Made by a program: the position numbers and the translations under genes. Positions 8,328 to 18,577 of a DNA stretch of 64,000 nt are shown piece after piece. The first letter of the stretch is position 1, and every line of letters starts with the position of its first letter. The stretch is from an uncultured Flavobacteriales bacterium (lineage in GTDB: Bacteria > Bacteroidota > Bacteroidia > Flavobacteriales_D > Parvicellaceae), in assembly GCA_943788755.1 (NCBI GenBank), contig CALSRM010000002.1:27505-91504 (forward strand), given 5' to 3'. The notes beneath the pieces were generated by a model. The model saw only the letters and a list, made by a program, of their open reading frames with translations. It had not been told where the DNA came from and did no database searches.

Positions 8328-9641
8328 CTAATATCTGTAATGATCTACTTTGTATGGACCTTCAATTTTCACATCAATATAATCCGCTTGGTCTTGTGTC
8401 AATGTTTCTAACTCAACACCAATTTTAGCTAAATGTAACCTTGCTACTTTTTCATCCAAGTGTTTAGGCAGCATGTATACTTCATTTTTGTATGCATCCG
8501 TGTTGTTCCATAACTCTAATTGAGCTAATGTTTGGTTTGTAAATGAATTACTCATTACAAAAGAAGGGTGTCCAGTAGCACAACCTAAATTTACCAATCT
8601 ACCTTCAGCTAAAACGAATATAACATTACCGTTAATATTGTACTGATCGACTTGTGGCTTGATTGTATCTTTAGTATGACCATACTTACCGTTTAACCAA
8701 GCCATGTCAATTTCATTGTCAAAGTGCCCAATATTACAAACAATAGCTTGGTCTTTCATTGCCTCAAAGTGTCTCCCTTCAATAATGTTGAAGTTACCAG
8801 TTGTAGTAACAATAATATTTGCTTCCTTGCAAGCATCATCCATTCTTTTCACTTCAAAACCGTCCATTGCAGCTTGTAAAGCACAAATTGGATCAATTTC
8901 AGTAACAATCACCCTTGCTCCGGCACCAGCTAATGAAGCAGCAGAACCTTTTCCAACATCACCATACCCAGCAACTACAGCAACTTTTCCTGCCATCATT
9001 ACATCAGTAGCTCTTCTAATTGCATCAACTAAAGATTCTTTACATCCGTATTTGTTGTCAAATTTAGATTTAGTAACAGAATCATTTACATTGATTGCTG
9101 GCATAACTAATGTGCCTGCCTTCATTCTGTCATACAATCTATGAACACCGGTAGTTGTTTCTTCTGATAATCCTTTAATTCCAGCACATAACTCTGGGTA
9201 TTTATCAAAAACCATATTCGTTAAATCACCACCATCATCCAAAATCAAGTTCAATGGCTTGCCATCTTTAAACCCATTAATTGTTTGGTCAATACACCAA
9301 TCAAACTCTTCATCATTTAATCCTTTCCATGCATATACAGGGACACCTGTGGCAGCAATTGCAGCAGCAGCTTGATCTTGTGTTGAGAAAATATTACAAG
9401 ATGACCAAGTAACTTCAGCACCTAAAGCTGTTAAGGTTTCAATTAAAACAGCTGTTTGAATAGTCATGTGTAAACATCCTGCAATTCTTGCTCCAGCCAA
9501 AGGCTTAGAATCACCATACTCTTCTCTAAGAGACATTAATCCTGGCATTTCAGCTTCAGCAATTGTAATTTCTTTTCTTCCCCAATCTGCTAAAGAAATA
9601 TCTTTAACCTTGTAAGGTAATTTTTCTGTTGTAGTTGTCAT
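8328..9641 (-). CDS. ahcY: Adenosylhomocysteinase
   Basis: Reversible hydrolysis of S-adenosylhomocysteine to adenosine and homocysteine, keeping the methylation cycle running; NAD-dependent and cytosolic. The 437 aa match the family. Visible: [20 protein letters not shown] near residue 55, [29 protein letters not shown], the Rossmann loop [24 protein letters not shown] and the C-terminal KVDHYRY, whose Lys/Tyr enter the neighbouring subunit's NAD site. Monocistronic, with its own promoter (9694-9723) and terminator. Confidence 0.98.
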   Translation of the reverse strand: MTTTTEKLPYKVKDISLADWGRKEITIAEAEMPGLMSLREEYGDSKPLAGARIAGCLHMTIQTAVLIETLTALGAEVTWSSCNIFSTQDQAAAAIAATGVPVYAWKGLNDEEFDWCIDQTINGFKDGKPLNLILDDGGDLTNMVFDKYPELCAGIKGLSEETTTGVHRLYDRMKAGTLVMPAINVNDSVTKSKFDNKYGCKESLVDAIRRATDVMMAGKVAVVAGYGDVGKGSAASLAGAGARVIVTEIDPICALQAAMDGFEVKRMDDACKEANIIVTTTGNFNIIEGRHFEAMKDQAIVCNIGHFDNEIDMAWLNGKYGHTKDTIKPQVDQYNINGNVIFVLAEGRLVNLGCATGHPSFVMSNSFTNQTLAQLELWNNTDAYKNEVYMLPKHLDEKVARLHLAKIGVELETLTQDQADYIDVKIEGPYKVDHYRY

Positions 9642-9693
9642 ATCAATGATAAGTTTAATAATTTCTAATGCATGCTTTTTCTAAAAGCGAGTG

Positions 9694-9723
9694 CAAAGAT
9701 AAGGGATTACTTTATTAAATCAA
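9694..9723 (-). promoter_or_regulatory. Promoter of ahcY
   Basis: Read on the minus strand: TTG (9723-9721), 19 bp, TATCTTTG (9701-9694), a full match to the Bacteroidota consensus. It predicts a leader of about 45 nt before the ahcY ATG. No riboswitch-like structure was seen in that short leader. Confidence 0.75.
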
Positions 9724-9878
9724 ATGATAAGGAGCATACGATTGTTAAAGTATTGTATTTTTTTTTGACTTAAAGGCTTCAATCGATTTTTTTTTCAGTG
9801 GTTTACAACTTATTTAGGCGAAAGGAGCTAATTTTATTTCTGGATACGACTGAAAGCATATCATAATTAATATTATTA

Positions 9879-10547
9879 CTAATTATTCAAAATAATAACC
9901 GTCATGTCTTTATTGACTCGGTTAAATAAGTCAATTACATCTTCATTTTTCATTCGCACACAGCCGTGTGATGCTGGTTGCCCAATTAGACCTTCTTCGG
10001 CAGTTCCATGGATGTAAATGTGTCTTTCAAAAGAATCCAATTCACCACCTTTATTAATGCCGTTTTCTAATCCTTCAAGTGTTAAAATTCGTGTGGTGAT
10101 AGCATCTTCTCCTGTTTTCATAGGGTTGGTTTGAATGCTGGCAATGTTTCCGGTATATTTTCTAGCTTTTAGAATCCCTCCTATGGGAGCATCAGATCCA
10201 AACTTCCCTCTTATCTTGTGCAAACCGATAGGTGTCATGTCACTACCAGCTTTTGTTCCGGCACCATGCATAGAAGTAGAAACGGGGTAAGATATAATGC
10301 GATTTCCATTTAGGTATAAATCCAGCTCTTGCCGCTTGACGCCTACGTAAATAAAATTTTCAAAACGTTGATCAGGGTATTTTATTGAAAGGTATTCCAA
10401 TAAAAACTCATTATTTTTGATGGGTGTACTTACCTTTATTCTTGGACTTGTAAAAAATGAAGCATTAATCAAGAATGCGGAGAACAGTAGAATACTTAAA
10501 TTAAAAAGTAACTTTTTGGATCTTATATAAGATTTCAACAATGTCAT
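9879..10547 (-). CDS. L,D-transpeptidase (YkuD domain)
   Basis: Cell-wall enzyme making 3-3 peptidoglycan cross-links or attaching proteins to the wall; it acts in the periplasm. 222 aa with an N-terminal signal/anchor helix (LLFNLSILLFSAFLINASFF). The YkuD catalytic motif is intact: HIYIHGTAEEGLIGQPASHG followed by CVRM, with nucleophile Cys196 and His194. Upstream, the segment VGVKRQELDLYLNGNRIISY is the typical start of the domain. It stands alone, between ahcY and a BamA-like gene on the same strand. Confidence 0.92.
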   Translation of the reverse strand: MTLLKSYIRSKKLLFNLSILLFSAFLINASFFTSPRIKVSTPIKNNEFLLEYLSIKYPDQRFENFIYVGVKRQELDLYLNGNRIISYPVSTSMHGAGTKAGSDMTPIGLHKIRGKFGSDAPIGGILKARKYTGNIASIQTNPMKTGEDAITTRILTLEGLENGINKGGELDSFERHIYIHGTAEEGLIGQPASHGCVRMKNEDVIDLFNRVNKDMTVIILNN

Positions 10548-10645
10548 CTCATTTTGTTTAAGAGTTTTTTACGGTATTTTTTTAAATAGGTTATAAATAT
10601 ACATACGGTCCTAGTATACTGTAATTGAGAAAAAATAATTCTAAG

Positions 10646-12376
10646 TTAGAAAAAATTAATAAAGCCAAAGTGAATTTTAGCAGACCTAATAATAAATGGG
10701 CTACCTTTTTGACTGCCTAGAGCATAGCTAATAGAAAAGATTCCGGGTTTTGTGCTAAAGTTTATCCCAACTCCTGTTCCTATCGGTGTGTCAGTAATAA
10801 AGTTTCCTTTAACTCTATTTTCGTACCAAGCACCATCAATAAAGATGAAAATATTAGAATTTTGCTCTAAAAGAAATCTGTATTCTATGGTTCCAATAGC
10901 AAAGCTTGAATTATATATAGACTCTTCGTCAAAACCTCTTAATGTTATATTTCCACCTATTCTGAATAGTTCATTAGTAAACATATTCTCATTGAAAATG
11001 AACCCAGTTTTTGATCCTAATTTAATGGTGCTTCTTGTTTTTATCGGAATATAAAAATCAAAATTTGATTGTATTCCAAATTGAGCAGTTTTTAAATTTA
11101 AGTCCTCATAAATAATTGGATTCAAGTTATTGTTTTTACGAATGGTTTTTGTTCCAGCTGAAACGGATAAAAAAGCAGCGTATCCTTTTGTTGGATTGTA
11201 TTTGTAGTTTAATTTTATTGACTTCATTTCAATTCCATAAGAACTATTGCTAATGTCTGCAAATTCTGGAAGTGTTGTTGCAAATTGAAATCGCTCAGAA
11301 GAAAGCAAATTTGAACTTTTGTTCTGATAAAAAACCGCAAGAGTATTGTCACTATTAAAAAAATACTGGACACCTATTTTGCCATCAATATTTATAAATG
11401 TTGTATCTCTTTTATACAAAGAGAATTTTGTGTCAACACCAAAAGATGAGTTAAGCAAAAAGGGATAAGAAAAAGCTGTTTGCAGGTTTTGTGTGAGTGG
11501 CTGAAGTTTCCTCCAATTTAATTGGATGGTTTCTCCTTTGTGCAGAGCATTCAATAGCTTAATATTTACGTCACCTGTTATATTAATTTTTCCATCATCA
11601 TCTGGTAATAAGCCAATAATACCATTGAAATTACTTGCAGGCTTGTTTTTTAAATAGATATAGATATAGCATTTATTGTTGATAAATTCATATTCTGAAG
11701 GTTTAATGGATTGTAGAAAAGGGCTTTCTTTTATGCGCGTCTCTATTTGGTTGATGATTTGTTGCTGGTAAATGTCATTCGGGTCTATTTTCAGTATATT
11801 GTAAATTAGTTTATTGGAGTTTTGGACCTCTCCTTTAACAAAAATACTATCAATTCTAATTAATGGCCCTTTGTCGATTAATAATTTACTGCTCAGTTGG
11901 TTATTATTAAATGTTATACTGTCCAATTTAACGCTTGCAAACGGAAAGCCATTGTTTTCATAAAAGGTAAGTACTTTGTCAAATAACTTTGATAATTGCT
12001 GAGGATTAAATGGTTTATTGGAAAATAATTTCTCTCTAAAACCGGAAGAACCCAGTGCATCTTCATTTTCTCGGTTAAAAGACAGCCTTGAGAAAGAATA
12101 AAGATCTCCTGAATGAATATAAATGTCTATTTTCCAAAGAGATTCATCTATTAATACGCTATCAATTCCTGCTGCCAAATATCCATTTTGGATTAATGAG
12201 CTTTGTAATTGTCTTAATTTCTGTTTATGGTTTTTTTTAGAGATTTGTGTGAAACTCTTATCTAAATCATAATTTTCTGGTAGGCAATGAAAGTTGTTCG
12301 ACCAAGATTGTGCATCTGCAATGTTCGTAAATAGCAAAACAATAAATATGTAGATGTATTTTGACACTTTATTCAA
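10646..12376 (-). CDS. BamA/TamA-like outer-membrane protein (POTRA plus surface-antigen barrel)
   Basis: 576 aa with signal peptide (YIYIFIVLLFTNIADAQ). The N-terminal half has POTRA-like segments (QLSKLFDKVLTFYENNGFPF and SKLLIDKGPLIRIDSIFVKG). The C-terminal half is an Omp85-type barrel with the hallmark GGNITLRGFDEES, YRFLLEQ and a terminal aromatic residue. It is shorter than BamA (about 800 aa), so it is more likely a TamA-like or accessory Omp85 member inserting or exporting envelope proteins. Its start overlaps the end of ung by 8 bp, implying cotranscription and translational coupling. Confidence 0.8.
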   Translation of the reverse strand: MNKVSKYIYIFIVLLFTNIADAQSWSNNFHCLPENYDLDKSFTQISKKNHKQKLRQLQSSLIQNGYLAAGIDSVLIDESLWKIDIYIHSGDLYSFSRLSFNRENEDALGSSGFREKLFSNKPFNPQQLSKLFDKVLTFYENNGFPFASVKLDSITFNNNQLSSKLLIDKGPLIRIDSIFVKGEVQNSNKLIYNILKIDPNDIYQQQIINQIETRIKESPFLQSIKPSEYEFINNKCYIYIYLKNKPASNFNGIIGLLPDDDGKINITGDVNIKLLNALHKGETIQLNWRKLQPLTQNLQTAFSYPFLLNSSFGVDTKFSLYKRDTTFINIDGKIGVQYFFNSDNTLAVFYQNKSSNLLSSERFQFATTLPEFADISNSSYGIEMKSIKLNYKYNPTKGYAAFLSVSAGTKTIRKNNNLNPIIYEDLNLKTAQFGIQSNFDFYIPIKTRSTIKLGSKTGFIFNENMFTNELFRIGGNITLRGFDEESIYNSSFAIGTIEYRFLLEQNSNIFIFIDGAWYENRVKGNFITDTPIGTGVGINFSTKPGIFSISYALGSQKGSPFIIRSAKIHFGFINFF

Positions 12377-13058
12377 TTCTCCAATCGATAGGTTCTTTGT
12401 TTAAACTGATTAATAGCTCATTTGTTTTGCGGAAATGTCCATTTCCAAACCAATATCCTCTATTTGCGCTTAAAGGTGATGGGTGACCTGTTGTTAATAT
12501 TTGGTGGTTTTCTCTATTTATAAATTTAATTTTCTTTTTTGCAAAACTTCCCCAAAGCAAAAATATTAACCCCTTCTTTTTAAAGGATAATTGTTTAATG
12601 GCTTCATCAGTAAATATTTGCCAGCCATAATTACTATGAGAATTTGCTTCATCTTTTCGAACGGTCAAAGAAGCGTTTAATAATAAGACACCTTGTTTGG
12701 CCCAACTTTCTAAGTTACCACTTTTTGGGTAGGGTATTTTAAGGTCTTTTTGGATTTCCTTAAAAATATTTTTCAATGAAGGTGGGTGACTCATACTTTC
12801 TGATACCGAAAAGCATAAGCCATTTGCTTGTCCCTCCCCATGATAAGGGTCTTGGCCAATAATGATAACTTTAACATCATTAAAAGGTGTCAAGTTGAAT
12901 GCTGAAAATATCTCTTTTTCAGATGGGAATATGATAGATGTTCTTTTTTCAATAGATAAGGTTGACTTTAGTTCTTCGAAATATTTTTTATCAAACTCGC
13001 TCGCTAAAGCATGTTTCCAGCCACTCTCGATTCTATCTATTACATTATCTATGTTCAT
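12369..13058 (-). CDS. ung: Uracil-DNA glycosylase, family 1
   Basis: Excises uracil from DNA as the first step of base excision repair. The ATG at 13058 (MNIDNVIDRIESGWK) is chosen: it gives 229 aa, the normal family length, whereas the frame also stays open for another 31 codons with no family similarity. The water-activating motif GQDPYHGEGQANGLCFS has Asp70, and the leucine-loop motif GHPSPLSANRGYWFGNGHF has His192. Both are complete, so the enzyme should be active. The last 8 bp overlap the BamA-like gene downstream. Confidence 0.97.
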   Translation of the reverse strand: MNIDNVIDRIESGWKHALASEFDKKYFEELKSTLSIEKRTSIIFPSEKEIFSAFNLTPFNDVKVIIIGQDPYHGEGQANGLCFSVSESMSHPPSLKNIFKEIQKDLKIPYPKSGNLESWAKQGVLLLNASLTVRKDEANSHSNYGWQIFTDEAIKQLSFKKKGLIFLLWGSFAKKKIKFINRENHQILTTGHPSPLSANRGYWFGNGHFRKTNELLISLNKEPIDWRIE

Positions 13059-13383
13059 AACTTTGGAAGTATGTTCTTTGTAAAAGTGAATATTATTTTT
13101 AATATTTGTATGTGAATTTAAAGAAAACTTAAATAAGCTGAAGTAAGACAATTTCGAGGAAAGTATTTAAAGTGCCAAGATCTTGTTGCTTTAACAACAT
13201 TCTAGTTTTGAAAATGCTCCTAACATACTACATCATATTCTTACGGAGTGATTACTAGTCAATTAGGTAAGTACTGAAATGAGATAAATGTGTTTCCCAC
13301 CGAAAATGTGGAGTTGAGGTAGTATATTGAAACTTTATTTACTTACTTTCGTACAGGAATCACATTACTTAAAAAAAATAAAA
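13059..13383 (-). other. Divergent intergenic region between ung and a small lipoprotein gene
   Basis: 325 bp without a supported gene; the open frame in front of ung has no family similarity. On the plus strand TACTTTCG near 13346-13353 could be a -7-like element for the small lipoprotein gene, but no TTG lies at a good distance. No stable hairpin or repeat was seen. Confidence 0.4.
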
Positions 13384-13566
13384 ATGAAATGTTTTAAATT
13401 AATTGTTCTTTTTGCTCTAGTATCTTTTGGAGTTTCATCTTGTTCAATGGGAGGAAGTCACACAAGATGTGCAGCTTATGCTATTAATGATTCAACGGAT
13501 GAATTGGTAGACCATACTAAAGAGATTGAGTCTAAAGAGTTAATAAAAACGGAGTTACTATATTAA
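13384..13566 (+). CDS. Very small lipoprotein, 60 aa
   Basis: The ATG at 13384 gives MKCFKLIVLFALVSFGVSSC, a textbook short lipoprotein signal peptide with the acylated Cys at residue 20; the longer open frame before it has no signal character. The mature part is only 41 residues, begins CSMGGSHTRCAAYAIN and ends in an acidic/basic helix (TDELVDHTKEIESKELIKTE). It has no recognised family. The gene is free-standing, with its own terminator directly downstream, which supports it being real. Confidence 0.65.
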   Translation: MKCFKLIVLFALVSFGVSSCSMGGSHTRCAAYAINDSTDELVDHTKEIESKELIKTELLY

Positions 13567-13593
13567 TACGACTAGACTAATAGAATATTGCTT

Positions 13594-13623
13594 AAGCTCA
13601 ACTGAATAGTTGAGCTTTTTTTG
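13594..13623 (+). terminator. Intrinsic terminator of the small lipoprotein gene
   Basis: A perfect 10-bp stem AAGCTCAACT / AGTTGAGCTT with a GAAT loop, followed by a run of T. This is the clearest kind of Rho-independent terminator. Confidence 0.88.
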
Positions 13624-13691
13624 TCTAGGCAATTTGTTTCTGGTTCATTTCGTTTTAATACTTTAAGTATGTACTTTTGATGCAATAAATA

Positions 13692-14429
13692 ATGCGTAAA
13701 TTAAGATATATATATTGGGTGCTATTTTTGGTTTTGGGAGCGACCGTTTCAGCGCAATTACCAGCTGAACAAAATAACAAAGCTGGCTTTCGGAAATCTG
13801 CTTATGGAGGCATTATATTGCATACACAAGGATTAGGGCTCAACTTATATTTTTCAAAATTTAAAACGGCTGATACAAAAAAGCTTTTTTCTTTTGACAT
13901 TTTGTCAATGAAACATTCAAAAGAAGTAAAGTCGTTTGGGGTGATTGATGAAAACGCAAAAGGTTTTGTTTATGGTAAATTGAATTCATTGTATATCCTT
14001 AGGTTTGGATATGGGAGAAAAAAAATTTTACATGAGAAATTGCGAGAACAAGCAGTTGAAATAAGTTTTGTTTGGACAGCTGGTCCTTCATTTGGAATGG
14101 CGAAGCCAGTTTATTTGGAAGTGTTTAACATAGTTGGTGAGATCATACAAGTAGAAAGATACGATCCTGAAAAGCATGATTTGTCAAATATTTTTGGACG
14201 CGGTCCAGCATCAAGAGGTTTTTCGGAAATTAAATTTTATCCAGGAGCCTTTTTAAAGATAGCAGTTGTTTTTGAATACTCAGGTTACAGGAGTGGGATT
14301 AAAGCAATTGAGGTCGGAGGAGTATTGGATGCATATTCACGGCGAATTCCAATAATGACAAACACTCAAAATAATTTTTTGTATCCTTCTCTTTATATAA
14401 ATTTACTCTTTGGAAAGAAATATTTCTAA
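13692..14429 (+). CDS. Putative outer-membrane protein, 245 aa
   Basis: A signal peptide [20 protein letters not shown] ends before AQLPAEQ. The rest is a series of amphipathic strands ([72 protein letters not shown]) with a terminal Phe, so a beta-barrel is predicted. No named family is recognised. It is 10 bp upstream of the lipA ATG and probably cotranscribed with it; the link to lipoate synthesis is positional only. Confidence 0.7.
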   Translation: MRKLRYIYWVLFLVLGATVSAQLPAEQNNKAGFRKSAYGGIILHTQGLGLNLYFSKFKTADTKKLFSFDILSMKHSKEVKSFGVIDENAKGFVYGKLNSLYILRFGYGRKKILHEKLREQAVEISFVWTAGPSFGMAKPVYLEVFNIVGEIIQVERYDPEKHDLSNIFGRGPASRGFSEIKFYPGAFLKIAVVFEYSGYRSGIKAIEVGGVLDAYSRRIPIMTNTQNNFLYPSLYINLLFGKKYF

Positions 14430-14439
14430 TTTGAATGCA

Positions 14440-15315
14440 ATGAAAGAATTAAAAGAAAAGAAACCGCAAAATGAAAGAGTAAAAAAGCCGAAATGGCTAA
14501 GAGTTAAGCTTCCTACAGGTAAAGAGTATAGAGAGGTTCGTGATGTTGTTTCTGAACATAAATTACACACTATTTGTGAAAGTGGTAACTGTCCAAATAT
14601 GGGAGAGTGTTGGGGAGCAGGTACAGCGACGTTTATGATTTTGGGTAATGTTTGTACACGGTCTTGCGGTTTCTGTGCAGTTTCAACAGGTAAGCCTGCT
14701 GAAGCTGATATATTTGAGCCAAGAAGAGTTGCTGAGTCGATTAAATTGATGAAAGTCAAACATGCCGTTATAACATCGGTTGATAGAGATGATTTGCAAG
14801 ATGGTGGTTCTGAAATATGGGAGGCAACTGTTAAAGCTGTGCGAAAACACTCGCCTGGAACTACTTTAGAAACACTGATTCCTGATTTCGGAGGGAATTG
14901 GAAGAACTTGCAGCGCATAATAGATGTTGCTCCAGAGATTGTTTCGCATAATTTAGAAACGGTAAGAAGACTAACAAAGGAAGTGCGAATCCAAGCAAAA
15001 TACAATAGAAGTCTCGAAGTTTTAAGAAGATTAAAAGAAGGGGGTATGCGAACGAAATCAGGCATTATGCTAGGGCTAGGAGAAACAGAAGAGGAAGTTA
15101 TTGAAGCAATGGATGATTTGCGAAGCGTTGGAGTAGATGTTTTAACTTTAGGCCAATATTTACAGCCAACAACTAAGCATATTGGTGTTGATGAGTTCAT
15201 AACTCCTGAAAAATTTGATCATTATAAGCAGATTGGACTTGAAAAAGGGTTTCGTTTTGTTGAGAGTTCACCGCTTGTGCGTTCATCCTACCATGCTGAG
15301 AAGCATTTGTTTTAA
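14440..15315 (+). CDS. lipA: Lipoyl synthase
   Basis: Radical-SAM enzyme inserting two sulfurs into octanoyl groups on lipoyl domains (pyruvate and oxoglutarate dehydrogenases, glycine cleavage). The ATG at 14440 gives 291 aa; a TTG ten codons earlier would start inside the previous gene. Both iron-sulfur clusters are complete: auxiliary cluster cysteines 46, 51 and 57 ([12 protein letters not shown]), and radical-SAM cysteines 72, 76 and 79 (CTRSCGFC). The C-terminal RSSYHAEK serine motif, which ligates the auxiliary cluster, is present. No lipB is seen in the window. Confidence 0.97.
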   Translation: MKELKEKKPQNERVKKPKWLRVKLPTGKEYREVRDVVSEHKLHTICESGNCPNMGECWGAGTATFMILGNVCTRSCGFCAVSTGKPAEADIFEPRRVAESIKLMKVKHAVITSVDRDDLQDGGSEIWEATVKAVRKHSPGTTLETLIPDFGGNWKNLQRIIDVAPEIVSHNLETVRRLTKEVRIQAKYNRSLEVLRRLKEGGMRTKSGIMLGLGETEEEVIEAMDDLRSVGVDVLTLGQYLQPTTKHIGVDEFITPEKFDHYKQIGLEKGFRFVESSPLVRSSYHAEKHLF

Positions 15316-15378
15316 AGCTTGATATAGCGAGAGTTAATTACCGCTCAAAAAATAATATCTACCTTTCGCTCAATAAGG

Positions 15379-15409
15379 TTAGAAAAGTATAAAACTTTCG
15401 TTAAATTTG
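15379..15409 (+). promoter_or_regulatory. Probable promoter of the BNR-repeat T9SS protein
   Basis: TAAATTTG at 15402-15409 is a full -7 match; the -33 position holds TTA (15379-15381) instead of TTG at 20 bp spacing. The surrounding TTTCGTTAAATTTG is shared with the promoter at 6914-6927. Confidence 0.45.
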
Positions 15410-15448
15410 TACATCAGAAAACATTCAAGTTAAATTAGAATTGATTTT

Positions 15449-18400
15449 ATGAAAAGAACAAAATTATTTTTAGGATTAGTAGCTATTGCATCTGCGGCAG
15501 CAACCCTATACGTAAGTAATAATTCTGAAACGATTTCAGAGAGATCTTATTACACAGAAAAACTTTCAACGGAAAGAACCAAGAAACAAAGTTGGACAGA
15601 GGCTAATGAGTATATTAATTCTTTGTATGTCAACCCTTTGACAGGGAAAGTTGAGCCAGCGGATTATGCTGCAGCTTATCAGCAGGCATTGACTATGAGT
15701 AATGCGAAAGCAGCTAGTTTTACTTTTGAAGAAGACGGGCCGGATAACGTTGGGGGCAGAACGCGAGCAATTATTGTAGATCCAAATAATGATTTTACTG
15801 TTTATGCAGGTTCTGTTGATGGTGGATTATATAAATCTGTAAATGGTGGTAATAATTGGAATCGATTGATAGGATGGGATACGGATGCAACGACAATGGC
15901 GATTTCATCAATCTGCATGACTTCAAATGGTACATTATATGTAGGTACTGGTGGGGGAGGTTTACTTGGAGAAGGTTCCTTGGATTTTGAAGGGAGTGGA
16001 ATGCAGAATGGAGAAGGGGTATGGTATAGTACTGATGGAGGCATGTCATTTTCCCAATTAGCAGGAACACAGAATAAGGAAATATCGAGAGTTGCTGCAG
16101 ATAAGTCTAAATCTGATGTTTTTTATTACACAGGAAGTAATTTAGGTTTGAAAAGAGTTACTAATAAGGGAACACCCGAGTCTGTTAATGATATTTCAAA
16201 TAGCGCGGCTTTAGTTGGAGTGTCGGTTTCTCCAGATGGCTCTGTTATTATTTGCGCCGGTCAAAATAAAGTTTATGTTTCTAGAGATAGTGGGAATTCA
16301 TTTTTTAATTGCAAAGGTAATACTGCTCCTGTTAATAATCCTATTGGAAATGGTGGAAGCCGAATGGAATGCGCGGTCGCTTATGATGAAAATGAAAACG
16401 GATTTTACAATTTATATTTAGCAGCTGAGTCTGGTGGAGTAATTCACAGTATTTGGTACTCCGAAGATGAGGGTGAAAATTGGTATCAAATAGCGCCTGC
16501 ATCTACTTTTGGATGGGAGCCTTGTATTTCTGCTAATGGACAGTGCTATTACGATATGGTTATTGATGCCGTTCCTGGTCAACCAGATAATTGTATTTTT
16601 GGGGGAGTTAGTGTTCATAGATGGAGCAAAACTGAAGGAACAGCTGCCTGGGAAGCTGATGGTCAGTGGGTAAGACTATCTCCTTCGATTCATGCAGATA
16701 TTCATCGTTTTACTTGGGATTCAAATGGTTCTTTGTATATTGGCGGAGATGGTGGAATGACAAAATCATTCAGTAGTTCTACCCAATTTTTTACGGTAAT
16801 TAACAAAGGTTACAATGCCACCCAATTTTACGCTATTGGTTACGGTCCAAATGATGAAGTAATAGGAGGTTCTCAAGATAATGGTACGCAATACAATGAC
16901 CACTCAAGTCTGAGTGGGGCTTCATATACTGATGCGTATGGAGGAGACGGTTTTGAATGTGAAGTTTCTTTCCTAAGTGGAGGAGAAGCGATTTTATCAT
17001 CTGTTCTATTATGGGGATGTAAATCGAAGTGATGATAAAGGAGGTGGTTGGCAACCAGCTTATGCTCCGGGAGCTGATTTGGGAGCTAATTCAATAGGTT
17101 TTTACACTTCAATGAGGCTGTTCGAAGATGACAACGATACAGATACAAAAGATTCGATTCAGTTTATCCCAGATACTTCTATGGTTATTGGTGATACAGC
17201 TTATTATTTTAGTGAAACTTTTAACCTGCCATTAAAATATGTGCTGACTCAAAATTTGACGGTTAATTTTGATACAGTCTTACCAGCTGCTGATTCTATT
17301 TTGCCTAATTTTGATACTATTCTAGCTGGAGTACCTTATTATTATAATCCTCAACCACAGGATACAATTATGGTGCCTGACCCAAAGCAATCTCTATTTG
17401 TAACTTTTGGAAATGCAGTTTACTTAACAAGGGATATGATGCGTTTTAGTGTTGGAATGGTTAACAATGGCAGTGATGATGATCCTTGGTGGAAATTAGG
17501 AAGTATGGCAGCGGGTCATTCATATGAGTTTTCTAAAGACGGTAATGTTTTGTGGATTGGTTCTTCAGGAGGTACTTTAACACGTATTTCTGGCTTAGAT
17601 AGCGCGTACACTAAATTTGCCGCAGATGTTTCTTTTAGACCAGTTGATGGAGATACTATTATAAACGCTGATGATATTAATGATACTATTTTCTCAGGCT
17701 TTGAGACAGTTGATTATAGCGCAGTAAATTATAGATATCCTGATGGTTCTTTAGTTACCTATAAACTTTTTACTAAACAAGTTGTTGCCAGTGGAAACAT
17801 TATTACTGACATTTCTACTAGCGCATTAGATTTAGATAGAGTTTGCTATTCTACAGGATCGAGTAATGGTTCTGTTTACTTGATTGAAAATGCTACTTCT
17901 TCAAATCCAACTGCAGCAGATATTGGAGGTAGTTTGCCAAACTATCCTGTTTTTGGTTGTGAATTTATTATGAATCCTACAGGAGCAGATGTTATTTTGG
18001 TTGGAACAGAGTTTGGAGCTTATTCTACTGATAATCCAACAGCTGGATCTCCAGCATGGAGTTCGCATACAGCTGAAACAGGTATTATTCCAGTTTTTGA
18101 TGTTCGTCAGCAATGGAGGAGCTTTAATCAAGGCGCAACAAATCCTTACATGATATATCTAGGAACACATAGTCGAGGGATATGGAAATCAGGTTCTTAT
18201 GTTGGTGTCGGAGAACATCAAGTAATTGATGATGTTGAAGATATCTCAGAAATTAGTATTTATCCTAATCCACTTTCTACAGAAGGCAATGTTGCTTTTG
18301 AGTTAGGAAGCAGGTCTGATGTTGAGTTTAAAGTATATGATTTACAAGGAAAAATTATTAACCAAGTAGTTTGGAGTAATATGAATTCTGGTAAACACAA

Positions 18401-18497
18401 TATGAGTTTTAATGTTGATAAATTACCTTCAGGAACTTATTTAGTAACTCTTAAGGCGGGTACTTCAACTGAAGTAACCAAGTTTATTAAATACTAA
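15449..18497 (+). pseudogene. Large secreted BNR/sortilin-repeat protein with T9SS type A sorting domain, split by one frameshift
   Basis: The two frames (15449-17032 and 16977-18497) are halves of one protein of about 1015 aa; the span minus one base is exactly 1016 codons. The N-terminus has a signal peptide (LFLGLVAIASAAATLYV). The body has BNR/VPS10-like propeller repeats (VYAGSVDGGLYKSVNGGNNW, GVWYSTDGGMSFSQLAG, IYLGTHSRGIWKSG). The end is a T9SS type A domain (ISIYPNPLSTEGNVAFELG ... GTYLVTLKAG ... TKFIKY). Removing one base near 17006 restores SSVYYGDVNRSDD. The second half retains coding character, so the lesion is recent or a sequence error. It is annotated as interrupted, with possible function if the base call is wrong. 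Confidence 0.8.
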
Positions 18498-18516
18498 ACA
18501 AAAAGAAAAACGTTAT

Positions 18517-18554
18517 AAGCCTCATCTCGGTTATCGAGTTGAGGCTTTTTTTTT
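18517..18554 (+). terminator. Terminator of the BNR-repeat protein gene
   Basis: A 13-bp stem with one mismatch (AAGCCTCATCTCG with CGAGTTGAGGCTT, loop GTTAT) is followed by nine T. It lies directly upstream of gapA. Confidence 0.88.
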
Positions 18555-18577
18555 ACCTTTAAGTAAATAAATGAATT

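Noticed and set aside
8704..9144. 146-codon plus-strand open frame
   Set aside because: Antisense to ahcY, no start-site or family support.
9642..9700. S-adenosylhomocysteine riboswitch upstream of ahcY
   Set aside because: The leader after the predicted promoter is only about 45 nt, AT-rich, and shows no conserved stems.
14403..15200. 265-codon open frame on the minus strand
   Set aside because: It lies entirely antisense to lipA, whose clusters and motifs are unambiguous; its Ser-rich translation has no family features.
17000..17012. Programmed ribosomal frameshift in the BNR-repeat protein
   Set aside because: No slippery heptamer, no downstream pseudoknot-like sequence and no rare-codon pause site are visible; a one-base lesion or error is simpler.
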